Of a DNA stretch of 64,000 nt, positions 54,681 to 64,000 are shown piece by piece. The stretch lies in NCBI GenBank assembly GCA_022813625.1, contig JAKLMB010000006.1, positions 806,001 through 870,000 of the forward strand, in the 5' to 3' direction. Under the pieces are notes generated by a model. The model was not told the origin of the DNA. It was given only the letters and a program-made list of their open reading frames with translations, and did no database searches. Source of the DNA: Aaosphaeria pasadenensis (Eukaryota; Ascomycota; Dothideomycetes; Pleosporales). The position numbers and the translations under genes are program-made. Position 1 is the first letter of the stretch, and every line of letters begins with the position of its first letter.

Positions 54681-56413
54681 TTAGATCTCAATATCAATTC
54701 CGATGTCCATCGAGGCAATGATGTCGTCGTCCATCTTGGGCTTACGGAATGTGGGTAGACCCTTTTTGGGTTCCTTTTTCTTCTCTCCGGGCTTTGGTGT
54801 ACCGGAGCGTGGGGTACCGGTCCTTGAGTCGCCATCGAAAAGGTCATCGGCTTCGGCCTTCTTCTTGGCCTTCTCTTCCTCAGCCCTCTCCTTGGCCTCC
54901 TCCGCGGCCTTCTTTGCCTGCCACTCGCGTTCACGCTGCTTCTTCTCCTTGAGTGTCCGATGGTAATCCTCAATCTGTGCTTTGCGGACACGCTCCGAAT
55001 CGAGCATACGGTTCTTCTTGTTCAATTCGGCGATGCGGCGGGACTCTAACTCGGCCTGGGTAGCAATCCTTGGGGCCGGATTGTCTCCTGAACCCCTAGA
55101 CAGGATATGCGAGAATTTATTCTGTTTCTTGATACGGTCGGTAATATCAGCGTCAGTCCAGAAGCGGTTCTCGAGCTTCTTGATGTCGTCAAACTTCCTC
55201 TTAAGGGTTTTCTCTGTGGGGAATCGAGAGTTAGACTCGAGAAGTGACTGTCTGTAAGAATCCAAATCGGCCTGTACAGCATTAGCAGTGGACGGTTACG
55301 GGTGTAATATTGGCTAACCTCTGTGAAGCGACCATTGGAAAGGAAAGTGAAATTGTACTCCTTCTTGGTGGAGCCGTATTGGGTGACGACATATTGGTCC
55401 GTCGCCAATCGTTGGCCGTCCTTGCCTTCGAATACGTATGGTTTGCCAGATACAAAGCCTAATCAAGGTCAGTGGAGGTTCTCAAATCGATCGTGTGGTA
55501 CATACCCTTGATCTGCGCCATCTTGTAAAGTGTCCTCTTCTGGGCATCTTGACCGGTGCCAACGCGGGCGAAAGTTCCGACCATAGCATCCTCGAAGCCA
55601 GGATAGAAGCACACCTTCGAGAAGAAGCCTCTACCAACTCGAACCGCCTCAAAGTGCATGAGCTGTGCGGGCTGCTCGTCGCGGGCTGCTTGTTTGACGC
55701 GCTCCTGCTCATCCCAGTCTGGCTCGCTCTCTCCTTCAGCGTCTAGATCGGATTCGGCGCCTCGCTCAGGGGAGCTCGAGTGCCTTCGTCCGCTGCGACG
55801 CTCATCCATACGTTGGAGTTGTTGGTCGCGTTCCTTTCGCTTCTGCTTGTACGCCTCCAGATTGTCGTTCGTCCTGGTCTTGACTTTCTGGCGACTACTC
55901 TTACGTTGAGCATCTTCGGGTTCGAGTGAGGAAGCCTTCCGCTTCTTGTCGCTCGCAGCGTTCGTCTTTTCGCTTGCCTTTGCACGGCGAGCCAACTCGG
56001 CCCTGAACTGATGGCCTGAAATCTCTTCCTGACGCTGACCGAGAATCGTCTCGCGCTCAATCTCCGGGAGACTGAGGATGCGACTTCGATCCTTTGCGTC
56101 GATGAACTTACCCTCTAACGGGTAGAGCGTAGAGATTTCTTTGGCGGACGTATCGTCTTCGCGTTCCGAATCGGACTCATCCATAGCATCGGATCCGAGC
56201 GAATTCGGTGAGGAGGCGGCGACCGAGGACCTGGGAGCGTTGTCAGAGCCATGGAAGACGATTGACGGGCGATATGGAGATGGACGCGTGGAATGGGTAT
56301 GGAATCAAGTTGAAATTTGATGCCAGGAGGAATACTCACGCCTCGCCTTCCTCAACGTCTACATCTTCGTCACCGCCAGCGAGGGCGAAGAGCTCGTCGT
56401 CAAGATCAGACAT
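54681..56413 (-). CDS. rtf1: RTF1, Paf1-complex subunit with Plus3 domain
   Basis: Exons 56340-56413, 55506-56230, 55319-55458 and 54681-55271 give 1530 nt, 509 residues; introns are 109, 47, 45 and the junctions keep frame (GC/G, G/GC, and phase 0). The N-terminus MSDLDDELFALAGGDED is acidic, as usual in this family. Residues 60-200 are charged and Lys/Arg-rich (helical, histone-modification-domain region). The Plus3 domain runs from about 212 to 345: MHFEAVRVGRGFFSKVC, GFEDAMVGTFARVG, KMAQIKGFVSGKPYVF and TDQYVVTQYGS. The C-terminal third is a long charged helix (AELNKKNRMLDSERVRKAQ, then KEKKQREREWQAKKAAEE) followed by a polar tail. RTF1 ties the Paf1 complex to Spt5 on elongating RNA polymerase II and promotes H2B ubiquitination. 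It acts in the nucleus. Confidence 0.95.
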
Positions 56414-57746
56414 GTTGCAGCGCTCGACCGGGAATTTAGAAACAAGGAGAGGTTGGTTAGGATAGAGATATGATACTGATCGAAAGGAGCCTGCCGTGCG
56501 ACCGTGGAGACGTGAAGAGGTGAAAGAGGGGGTTGAGTGTCGAAGGTTGGGGAGAGAGAATTGGAGGAGAGGGAAGGAGCAGCGAGTAGGCGTTGGGAGA
56601 CTTTCTAAGGCGTGTGCCAAGATCTTCTAGCCATCCCGCCACCCCTGTTCCCTTTTCCCTTGGGCCTTCTCCGTGGCGCTAGACTACATTGGGGAGTATA
56701 ATAGGATGCACTTCTATTGTAGAGGAAATACGCGTACTTCAAGTTATTGTAGATTCTATAGTGCCCGATCGGAATCCATGTCTTAAATGACACTTTTTCC
56801 TATCGCTACTATCAATTTTAAAAAAATTCATTACTATTGTCTATTGTTTAGCTTAAGTACTTCCGTACAATCATTACCTACGCAAGGAGCTATAGCACCA
56901 TGTAGCTAGATATTGCATATTAGCAATTCAGGTTTTGAAGAAAACCCCAAAAGCCGGTGAGAACTTTCAGCTACTTAATTGAACATGCATGCAATCTGAT
57001 GTCGTCTTCAAGGAGCATATCATCCACGTCAAGTCACTTATCACGGTTTTGACAGCATTGCTTTTGCCGGCTTTTGGATAAAGAAGGGGCGACAGTACTA
57101 ACAATTCATGCCCATTGGATCCAGTGGGCATCAATGGGAAAGTATGACGATGATGTATGAAGTGGTTGAAGTATACGGACGGTCGTTTGAACCTCAGGGC
57201 AGGTAAGTGCAGTCAATACACTAAGGGCCTTCGTGAGCTACGCACCCTTCGGAGATTTTTTGTCAGTGCTAGCAAATGATCAGACCATAATTTGTGAGAT
57301 AACTTTAGTACAGGAATGATCAATCAGACATCAATTATGTTATCGCGGTTAGACCGGGGTTCATGAAAATAAGTCTGCCTTTGTACATACGAACTTTGGG
57401 AAAATCAAGGGATTGCAGTGCAAAGAGTCACATCACTGTAGCACGGAAGCATACAGATTGGGGTATCTAGCATCCACCGAGCATTGTTTGATGCCAGATT
57501 AAAGTTGAATGTTTATTTCTATCATCGCCAATCAAGCTGTAGGTCCCGCTTTTACTTGTAGTACTAGCCGTTAACAGTATTTCCAAACTGTACAGCAAGC
57601 GCTGAAGTGTGGGGCGCCACTCTTGCCGCGTGCCCCTAAATTGGAATACGGCGTAGTCATAATATCAAGCATACATTCTGGCTGTCTTACCGACTTCACT
57701 GACACACTGCTCGAAACCTCGAAAATTTCCCTCCTACCCATCTAAG
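56414..57746. other. Intergenic 1.3 kb between divergent RTF1 and amidase genes
   Basis: Contains both promoters. The stretch from about 56.8 to 57.6 kb is AT-rich with no open frame of note. No RNA gene or repeat was recognised. Confidence 0.55.
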
Positions 57747-59805
57747 ATGCCCAATAATCCAGCCATGAATCGATGGCAAGGTAACCAGACGATGCTGCGT
57801 TACCCCGACCCAGTCTGTGCGTAAGTTCCACTCGAACTCTTATGAATGTGATGATTGGGGTCAGATTCAAGACTGATCAGTACAGACCTGCTGTGCCGTA
57901 CAACGAACAAAGAAGGCACAATCCCAGACTTTCAGGCTGGTTTCTGGTCATCTTTACAATCGTGTAAGTCATTGCTCTTTCACGTTCAAAAATACAATCT
58001 TTCTGGCCCAGTGCTTACACCGCGGTCGGCTCTGCAGCATAGAGAGAGTTGCTTTCATTCGAGAACTGGTGTGGAAAAATGCAGGGTTTGGCTCTCTTAC
58101 CATCATTCGGGAGCATATCGACGAGATTGAAGCAAGATTCGACCCTACTGTTATTCCAATTGAAGTCCCAGACTCTTCCCACCGCGGAGCAGATGAGCGC
58201 AAAATTCAACCAGAAACCCTCAGCAATGTGAAGCTGAATAGTTCTAAATCTTCTCGTTACTCTGTGGCTGACTACAGGAGTCAATATCTATCCGGAGATA
58301 TCACCCCACTTGCAGTTGCAAAGATAGTTCTCCCCATGATTCGACGAGACACGCATTTGCCTGGTGAACATTCAAGAGCATGGATCGATGTAAACGTGGA
58401 CTTGGTCCTAGAAGCTGCGAAAAGATCTACTTTGCGGTACCAAGAAAAGAGATCGCTTGGGCCTCTGGACGGCATCTTAGTAGCTATCAAAGACGAATAC
58501 GATGTCGAAGGATATGCTACTACCCTGGGGTCCTCGAAAGAAAGCATGGACGGAAAGAATGATGTTAAAGGGGTCGATAGCTGGTGCGTTGAAAAGCTTA
58601 AAGATGCTGGGGCGATAGTGTTGGGCAAAGTATCAATGGTTGAATATGGCATGGGTAAGGGATGTTTCTTTTCAAACCCTGCTAGTTAACTTACACTGGC
58701 AGACACTTCCGGTAGCAACATCACTTATGGAACACCGCTCAACCCGTACAATCCGGTATATTATTGCGGTGGTAGCTCTTCCGGATCAGCGTATGCTGTT
58801 TCTACTGGTTTGGTGCCGATTGCGATGGGAAGTGATGCTGGTGGAAGCGTTCGAATACCTTCGTCGTTCTGTTCTGTCTACGGTCTGAAGCCAAGCCACA
58901 ATCGCCTGTCATTCAAGCCGAATCCGAATCACAGTAGCACGTGTGCTGTTAAAGGCCCAATGGCAGCAGATATGAGTTCGTTGGCCGCCGTGTACGATGT
59001 GGTCTCCCAGCCGCATCCGAATTCACCTTTCGGACTTTCCACAGTGGCATCTCAAGCAATGAGTCACAATTCAGACAAGCCCAGAGTGATAGGAATTCCT
59101 GAAAGATGGTTTCAGCAAGCTTCTCCAGGCATTCAGCAACTTTGCCGCAGTATGATCGATCGCCTTTGCGCCAACGGAAATTACACAGCCGTTAACATCG
59201 ACATTCCGTTTGTCGTTGAGGGACGGATTGCACATGCTTTAACAATGCTTACAGATGCAGCGACGGTTTTGCCTGATACCCAAGGAATCTCCCCAGCAAT
59301 TCGTATCTTACTCGCTTTGGGGCGGATAACGCCGTCTACTGACTATCTTCTCGCCCAGAAGCTACGAAATGCTCTCATGCAACATCTTGCCTGGTTATGG
59401 AAGAAGCACCCCGGAATGATCGTTGTAACTCCTACTACAGCATGCGTAGGCTGGCCAATTCGCTCGGTTTCTGAGCTTACGTACGGGATAAGTGATGGAG
59501 ATCGAACTCAAGAGACTATGGAGTATATATGGCTTGCGAACTTCTGTGGAGCCCCAAGTATCAGCGTACCTGCCGGCTATGCTGTTCCCGAAGGAAAATC
59601 TGATATGGGGATTTCGAGAAAGATCCCGGTTGGTTTGATGGCAACCGGTGAATGGGCAAGTGAAGACGCCCTCATGCGTTTTGGCTCAGACGTGGAGGAT
59701 CTCATGGTCGAAACACAACGTCTGCCACCAACGTGGGTAGATGTTATCAAGCTGGCAAAACAACACACTGAGGAAGACGAAGCAGGCCAGAAAACAGCCA
59801 GCTAG
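57747..59805 (+). CDS. Amidase-signature enzyme with N-terminal membrane anchor
   Basis: Exons 57747-57820, 57886-57963, 58038-58654 and 58703-59805 give 1872 nt, 623 residues, with introns of 65, 74 and 48 nt. The start is the ATG after the CT-rich leader. Residues 1-45 are polar; about 44-63 (LSGWFLVIFTIVIERVAFI) form a single hydrophobic helix, so the enzyme is probably membrane-bound. The amidase-signature triad is complete: Lys202 in VAIKDEYDVEG, Ser281 in GGSSSGSA and nucleophile Ser305 in SDAGGSVRIPSS. The C-terminal half keeps the family's APSISVPAGY-type segment. The enzymes hydrolyse amide bonds through a Ser-cisSer-Lys mechanism. The overall shape, with NAGFGSL...YDPTVIP-type text before the catalytic region, resembles fungal amidases of unknown substrate. 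The GatA orthologue can be excluded, because this enzyme has a membrane anchor. Confidence 0.88.
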
Positions 59806-60518
59806 TTACTCTACAAATGATCGGGCAAACAGTCAATCAGCGTAGCTCATCCTGAGGAAAATATTCTCTAGACACAAATACGTCATCTGTTGACCATGTT
59901 TATCTGCACAACTTTCGTTCTTCTACAAAATAGTATCGCTGCAAAAATAGTGTGGCTACAGGAGATTGCAAACTGGCATTGGTAGTCTTGTCAGATTTGG
60001 AGTGCAGACACGAGTTTTCATTGACCTGGGGGAAGAAAAAGGCATTGACAGCGAAACCCCAAATACGCCTGACCTAGTCAGCAATATATATTCCATGGTA
60101 GCTTCTGCGAATCTGTGGTTTAAACGAGCCACACCCGGTAGAACTGATACCGAGTAAGTTACCGGTGTACGGGGTCTTTCCCAACCGTCCATGTCGTACA
60201 AACTGCGGTACGGTGACCACTTTCCTATTCTCTCTATGTATCGTTTTCAGCTTACTCGGTGTTCATCGGATAATCGCCTCGACACCCTTTTTTGTAATCA
60301 ATGTCTAGGATGCATATGTATGTATCATGCCGCATGGTGACAGCTCCCTTCGCCCCCACCTCAATCGCCGAGCGAACGACTGTTCGGTAAGTAGTTGTGG
60401 CTTTTATTCCGCACTCTGTGATAGCATATCGCTAAGTTCCTTATTTCAAGATGACGGCCATTGTTTCATTGCATTCACAAAAAAAGCCCCATACGCCAAA
60501 AGATATCTCTCGTTCCAC
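59806..60518. other. Intergenic between amidase and seven-TM genes
   Basis: About 700 bases, AT-rich. Holds the amidase 3' flank and the promoter of the next rightward gene. Nothing else seen. Confidence 0.55.
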
Positions 60519-61915
60519 ATGTCGAATGTAGGGATCCACTCACTTTCACCATTGGCGCGGGAAAATCCCCTCGATGGGCCTTCAATACCACCTCCGAACG
60601 GCACCACATCCCGGTTTGACAACCCTCCAAACGGGAACAGCATCGGACGTTTTGTAGCAATATTCTGTTTGGTGGTAACGACACTAGCTGTTTGTTTAAG
60701 AGCTTACACACGGATTTTCATTCACAAGAAGATTCACATAGAAGATTGTACGATAACCCTCTCCTTCCGATCACACTCTGTGCTAACAGAATCCATAATT
60801 GAGTCCTTGGATTCTCTGGATATGTAAGATAATACCCGCCCTGTTTTATAGCCGTATTTCATGTCGGACTGATGCCATGATTACAGGCTTTGTTCATCTG
60901 CTTCGTGTACTGCATTTTTGCCATCATCGCCGGTGTAGGGGTGTTTGTGCATCAGTGGGATATACGTGTTAGGGACATGGCCGAGGAACTATGGGTAGGT
61001 TTCTCTCGCAAGCATGGTACTTATTTTCCCTGGTGAAAGCTAATAGAGAGTAGTATATTCATCTAGGGTTCAACTTCTACACAACGTCCGTGATGTTTCT
61101 GAAGGCAGCAATCTTGCTAGAGTGGACTCGACTCTTTGCTCCATACGGCATTAGCCCGTGGTTTTCGGTGAGTATACTAATTTCCTTACTTCGACTCCTT
61201 CTCGCATACGTCTTCCAATCTGGCGACAAGATACCCGTATGTGTTCCAATAGTATATTTGTCAAGAGCTTACCGTGCAACCCCAGAGAACGTGCTACACT
61301 TTGCTGGTATTTAACATACTATTCTTCTCAACATGTATAATTGTATCAGCAAGTTCCTGTAGGCCGTATAAGGGGACATGGGATCGAGCCATCCCTAAAA
61401 CCTGTACCAAAACCTTTATCTTGGACATGGCCTCATCGTGCGTCAACGTAGTACTAGACATCGCTGTGCTAGTCCTGCCCCAGAATCTTATCTGGCGGTT
61501 ACAGATGACACTGAGACGGAAGATTGGCATCGCAGTAATTTTTGGTATTGGCTTACTGTGAGCTCCACTGCGCTTCTCCACGCTCTGATGTAGAAAGCTG
61601 ACACGTCCTTGAAGTGCTTTGATATCCGCCATCTATCGGCTTGTTGCTACGGCACGGTTCCTCACTTCGTCAGATAAGATATACGCCATCTCGGCAGTTG
61701 GCTCTGCGTGTCTGTTGGAGATACTTTGCGTGATTCTTGTGTTCTGCACACCTACTTTTCCCGCCATCGTTAGGAAACATGCCGTGCTGAAGAGAGCTGC
61801 GTCCTATTTGCTGTCCCGGAGTGTCTTCGGTTCCAAGCCAAAGGAGCCTGGCAATGAATTACTGACCTTGAATGCGGGCGAAATGCCACGGTCACGGCCA
61901 CAGCCAGAAGACTGA
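60519..61915 (+). CDS. Seven-TM protein of the SAT4/rhodopsin-like fungal family; one exon junction unresolved
   Basis: Four exons are well supported: 60887-60994, 61054-61167, 61286-61557 and 61615-61915, with clean donors and acceptors and continuous frame. They encode TMs 2-7, including FNFYTTSVMFLKAAILLEW, the SSCRPYKGTWD loop, VNVVLDIAVLVLPQ and the RFLTSSDKIYAIS segment typical of this family, which is common and much expanded in Pezizomycotina. The first exon starts at ATG 60519 (MSNVGIHSLSPLARENP) and covers TM1 (GRFVAIFCLVVTTLAVCLRAYTRI) and KKIHIED. Its 3' end is unclear: the strong donor after GAT-T (60748) gives no acceptable next exon, and the only in-frame solution I found uses a weak donor at 60780 (TCT/gtgcta). 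With that choice the protein has about 351 residues, a normal length. Either an unusual intron or a recent lesion is possible. The function of the family is mostly unknown; some members are PTH11-like receptors. Confidence 0.75.
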
Positions 61916-62311
61916 TTTTGGAGAGATATGATTACCTAGGCTGGTGGGAGTGTAGCTCTCAGATAGACAAGACGTAAAGTTTGGTCTATACTAGAGCATC
62001 TTCACATTACATAAGAAGGGTCGGATTAAATCCTGGAATCCCAATACCGCAATATAATATTCCACTTATATCACTTTTATGAAAAAATCACCTCTTAATA
62101 GATAATAAAATAGATTAATTCACATAACACGTAAAGAGCAAAGCGGTACTTCCTAATTACTCTTTTCTCTCATCAAATGTTCCAAACCTAGCGTTCCCCA
62201 AAAGGGATTGGTCTTAGCGCATGCGCTAGAGCTATCCATACCTCATCTCGAACGACATAAAACATACCTTTCACAACCAACATCAACAACTTCACGACAC
62301 CCCAATTCAAA
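61916..62311. other. Intergenic, COQ7 promoter
   Basis: About 400 bases; AT-rich on the left (61990-62160). No element recognised. Confidence 0.5.
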
Positions 62312-63118
62312 ATGCCTCCCACAATGCCACTCCTCCGCTCAATTGCGCGCATCCCGTCTCGCCAGACACCACTCCCCGTCCTAGACTTCCTAGCTCCGCG
62401 CACAATCGCAATTCCCCATCGCCAGACATCACCACCGTCATCATCATCATCGCGCCACCACTCAACCGCATCAACAACCAACAGCACCAACAACACCACC
62501 CCTTCTCCCTCCCAACCCGCCTCAAAGTACCCCTCCACCCGCTCCCCTCTCACACCCGAGCAGTCCTCCTTCCTCGACTCCGCCCTGCGCGTCAACCAAG
62601 CCGGCGAGCTCGCCGCGGTGCTAATCTACGCCTCACAAACCCCCCCTCTCATCCGCGCGCACCCCAACCTCCGCCCACTGATGAAACACATGTACGACCA
62701 AGAAGCCGGGCACTTCCAGTACTTCAACGCATTGATCGCGAAGCACCGGGTGCGTCCGACGGCCATGTATCCCGTGTGGCACGCGGCGGCGAGCGTGCTG
62801 GGGTGGGGCACGGCGGTGATGGGGCGGGAGGCGGCGATGGCGTGTACGGAGGCGGTGGAGACGGAGATCGGGTCGCATTACAACGAGCAGGTTAGGGTGC
62901 TGTTGGACTGGGCGGAGAAGATGGAGGGGCGCGGGGAGGAGGTGAGTGCGGAGTTCAAGGCGATGGTGGGGGAGTTGAGGAGGATTAGGGATGAGGAGTT
63001 GGAGCATTTGGATCATGCGGTTGAGAATGATGCCAAGGGCGCGAGGCCGTATGAGCTGTTGACGAATGTTATTAGGGGGGGTTGTAGGACGGCGATTTGG
63101 ATTACGGAGAGGGTTTGA
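62312..63118 (+). CDS. coq7: 5-demethoxyubiquinone hydroxylase COQ7 (CAT5)
   Basis: A single exon, 268 residues. The N-terminal 75 residues are Arg/Ser/Thr/Pro-rich with few acids, a mitochondrial presequence plus linker. The catalytic domain keeps the di-iron ligands of the family: Glu99 (VNQAGELAA), Glu131 and His134 (DQEAGHFQYF), Glu183 (TEAVETEIGSHYNEQ), and Glu229 with His232 (RDEELEHLDH). The protein hydroxylates demethoxyubiquinone at the penultimate step of coenzyme Q synthesis on the matrix side of the inner mitochondrial membrane. Length without the presequence matches other COQ7 proteins. The first half of the frame is C-rich on the coding strand and the second half G-rich. It is followed after only 188 bp by the convergent MRC1 gene. 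Confidence 0.96.
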   Translation: MPPTMPLLRSIARIPSRQTPLPVLDFLAPRTIAIPHRQTSPPSSSSSRHHSTASTTNSTNNTTPSPSQPASKYPSTRSPLTPEQSSFLDSALRVNQAGELAAVLIYASQTPPLIRAHPNLRPLMKHMYDQEAGHFQYFNALIAKHRVRPTAMYPVWHAAASVLGWGTAVMGREAAMACTEAVETEIGSHYNEQVRVLLDWAEKMEGRGEEVSAEFKAMVGELRRIRDEELEHLDHAVENDAKGARPYELLTNVIRGGCRTAIWITERV

Positions 63119-63306
63119 GCTCTGTGTGTGTAGTGTAGGATATTGTGTGTCATGTACATAAAGAAGTATTTGATGTTGGAAAGTCCGCTGTGGACTGTGT
63201 GGATTCCTATGGAACGATATGCTAATTTTCAATCCTAACGATGCTGCAATGCCTATTCAAGACCATGTCTCAGAAACGCCATTACTATGAAAGGGTATAC
63301 GTCAAA

Positions 63307-64000
63307 TCATTCAAAGCCACCCCCAAGGCTGGCAAGCACGCTCCTCTGGTTCTTCGCCCGGCTCACTTTCTTCTTGAGCTCGTCCTTCCTCTTCTTCTCC
63401 ACCTTATCCAACGCAGCCCTCCTCTCGGCTTCCCTGGCCTGGGCGTGGATGTTGCTCCTGCCCGTTCCACCGCGCCTGACACCACCGCCCTCCACAGGCG
63501 TAGTGGTTCCTGAGCTACCGCTACTAGCGGTAGATAGGTTGCTTGTTGCTCTTCGAATCAAGCTCGGCACGCGGAAGCCAGGCAGGGTACCTCCAGATGC
63601 TGAAACGAAGGCCATGTGGCCCCCAGCTGCAGCATCTGATACCTCGATTGTGGTTCGTGACAAGGTAAGACGGTCGATGATCGGTTTGCGTGAGACTGCT
63701 TTCACGGGAGGCTCGATCTCGATATCGGAATCTGAATCGTAGGGTTGAGTCTCGGGAATGACGTCGCGAGGGTCGTCGAGGAGTTCTGAGACGGAGTGTT
63801 GGATATCGGCAATCGTCATAGGCTTCCGCGTAAGAGTCTCGTTGGCGGCGGTCCGTCGCAGGTGAGCTGGTGGTCGGTTCTCCTTCTCTTGGGAGTCGGG
63901 AAGTTTGCGCTTCAGTGGATTGACTGGAGCACCTGTGGTGACCGAGGCCTCGGTAGACTGGGAATCAGGGATTGCTACATCCGCAGTCTCATTGGATTCT
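63307..64000 (-). CDS. mrc1: MRC1-like replication checkpoint mediator (Claspin family), C-terminal part
   Basis: The frame enters from the right edge of the window and ends at a TGA at 63307; 231 residues are present and the start is off the window. The visible part is disordered and charged, then shows DIQHSVSELLDDPRD, a SRTTIEV...FRVPSLIRRATSN stretch, GGVRRGGTGRSNIHAQAREA, a basic helix RRAALDKVEKKRKDELKKKV, and the final NRSVLASLGGGFE. I recognise the C-terminus of filamentous-fungal Mrc1 by these segments. Mrc1/Claspin travels with the replisome and relays stalled-fork signals to the Rad53/Cds1 kinase. Only the extreme C-terminus can be judged here, so the assignment rests on resemblance, not on the kinase-docking region. 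Confidence 0.8.
   Translation of the reverse strand, partial: ESNETADVAIPDSQSTEASVTTGAPVNPLKRKLPDSQEKENRPPAHLRRTAANETLTRKPMTIADIQHSVSELLDDPRDVIPETQPYDSDSDIEIEPPVKAVSRKPIIDRLTLSRTTIEVSDAAAGGHMAFVSASGGTLPGFRVPSLIRRATSNLSTASSGSSGTTTPVEGGGVRRGGTGRSNIHAQAREAERRAALDKVEKKRKDELKKKVSRAKNQRSVLASLGGGFE

Noticed and set aside
1..64000. tRNA, 5S rRNA, CRISPR arrays, intact transposons
   Set aside because: I looked for B-box-like GGTTCGANNCC sites, 5S core phrases, regular spacer repeats, and transposase or reverse-transcriptase motifs and found no candidate that holds; a covariance or repeat search could still find divergent ones.

Overview
The window looks like nuclear DNA of a filamentous ascomycete (Pezizomycotina). 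Coding genes carry short spliceosomal introns, mostly 46-110 nt, with GTRNGT donors and CTNAY-type branch sites just before YAG. Leaders are CT-rich. The gene content (Mit1-type chromatin remodeller, SAT4-like seven-TM protein, CE16-type esterase, Osh3 with a GOLD domain, COQ7, RTF1, MRC1) fits that group. I cannot fix the class. Twenty genes are called, two of them running off the window ends; one short ORF is speculative. I saw no tRNA, rRNA, CRISPR array or intact transposon.

Layout: 1-8.4 kb holds four leftward genes: a J-domain co-chaperone (5' part present, 3' part off the window), ribosomal protein L15 with two microexons, a small unrecognised protein, and a PSP1-domain protein. From 8.4 to 17.5 kb there is no convincing gene apart from one possible short ORF near 13.6 kb. 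17.5-26.1 kb holds a MARVEL membrane protein, a single-exon 1571-residue protein I cannot place, and a claudin-like four-TM protein. 26.1-28.6 kb is intergenic, rich in simple repeats and strongly strand-skewed.

28.6-43 kb holds mitochondrial rRNA methyltransferase MRM1 and chromatin remodeller MIT1 on a shared 425-bp promoter, an SF1 (UPF1/MOV10-like) helicase converging on MIT1, and a conserved fungal protein of unknown function. 45-56.4 kb holds a RING-type protein, a secreted SGNH esterase, the lipid-transfer protein OSH3, and the Paf1-complex subunit RTF1. 57.7-64 kb holds a membrane-anchored amidase, a seven-TM protein, ubiquinone hydroxylase COQ7 and the 3' end of the replication-checkpoint mediator MRC1.

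The genes are mostly unrelated housekeeping or accessory functions. There is no biosynthetic cluster and no clearly new multi-gene system. The points most worth a second look are the GC-AG intron that sets the OSH3 start, the L15 microexons, a nine-base intergenic motif (TACTCCGTA) that recurs far above chance, a decayed repeat block at 5.2-5.6 kb, the large unplaced protein, and the 9-kb gene-poor stretch.
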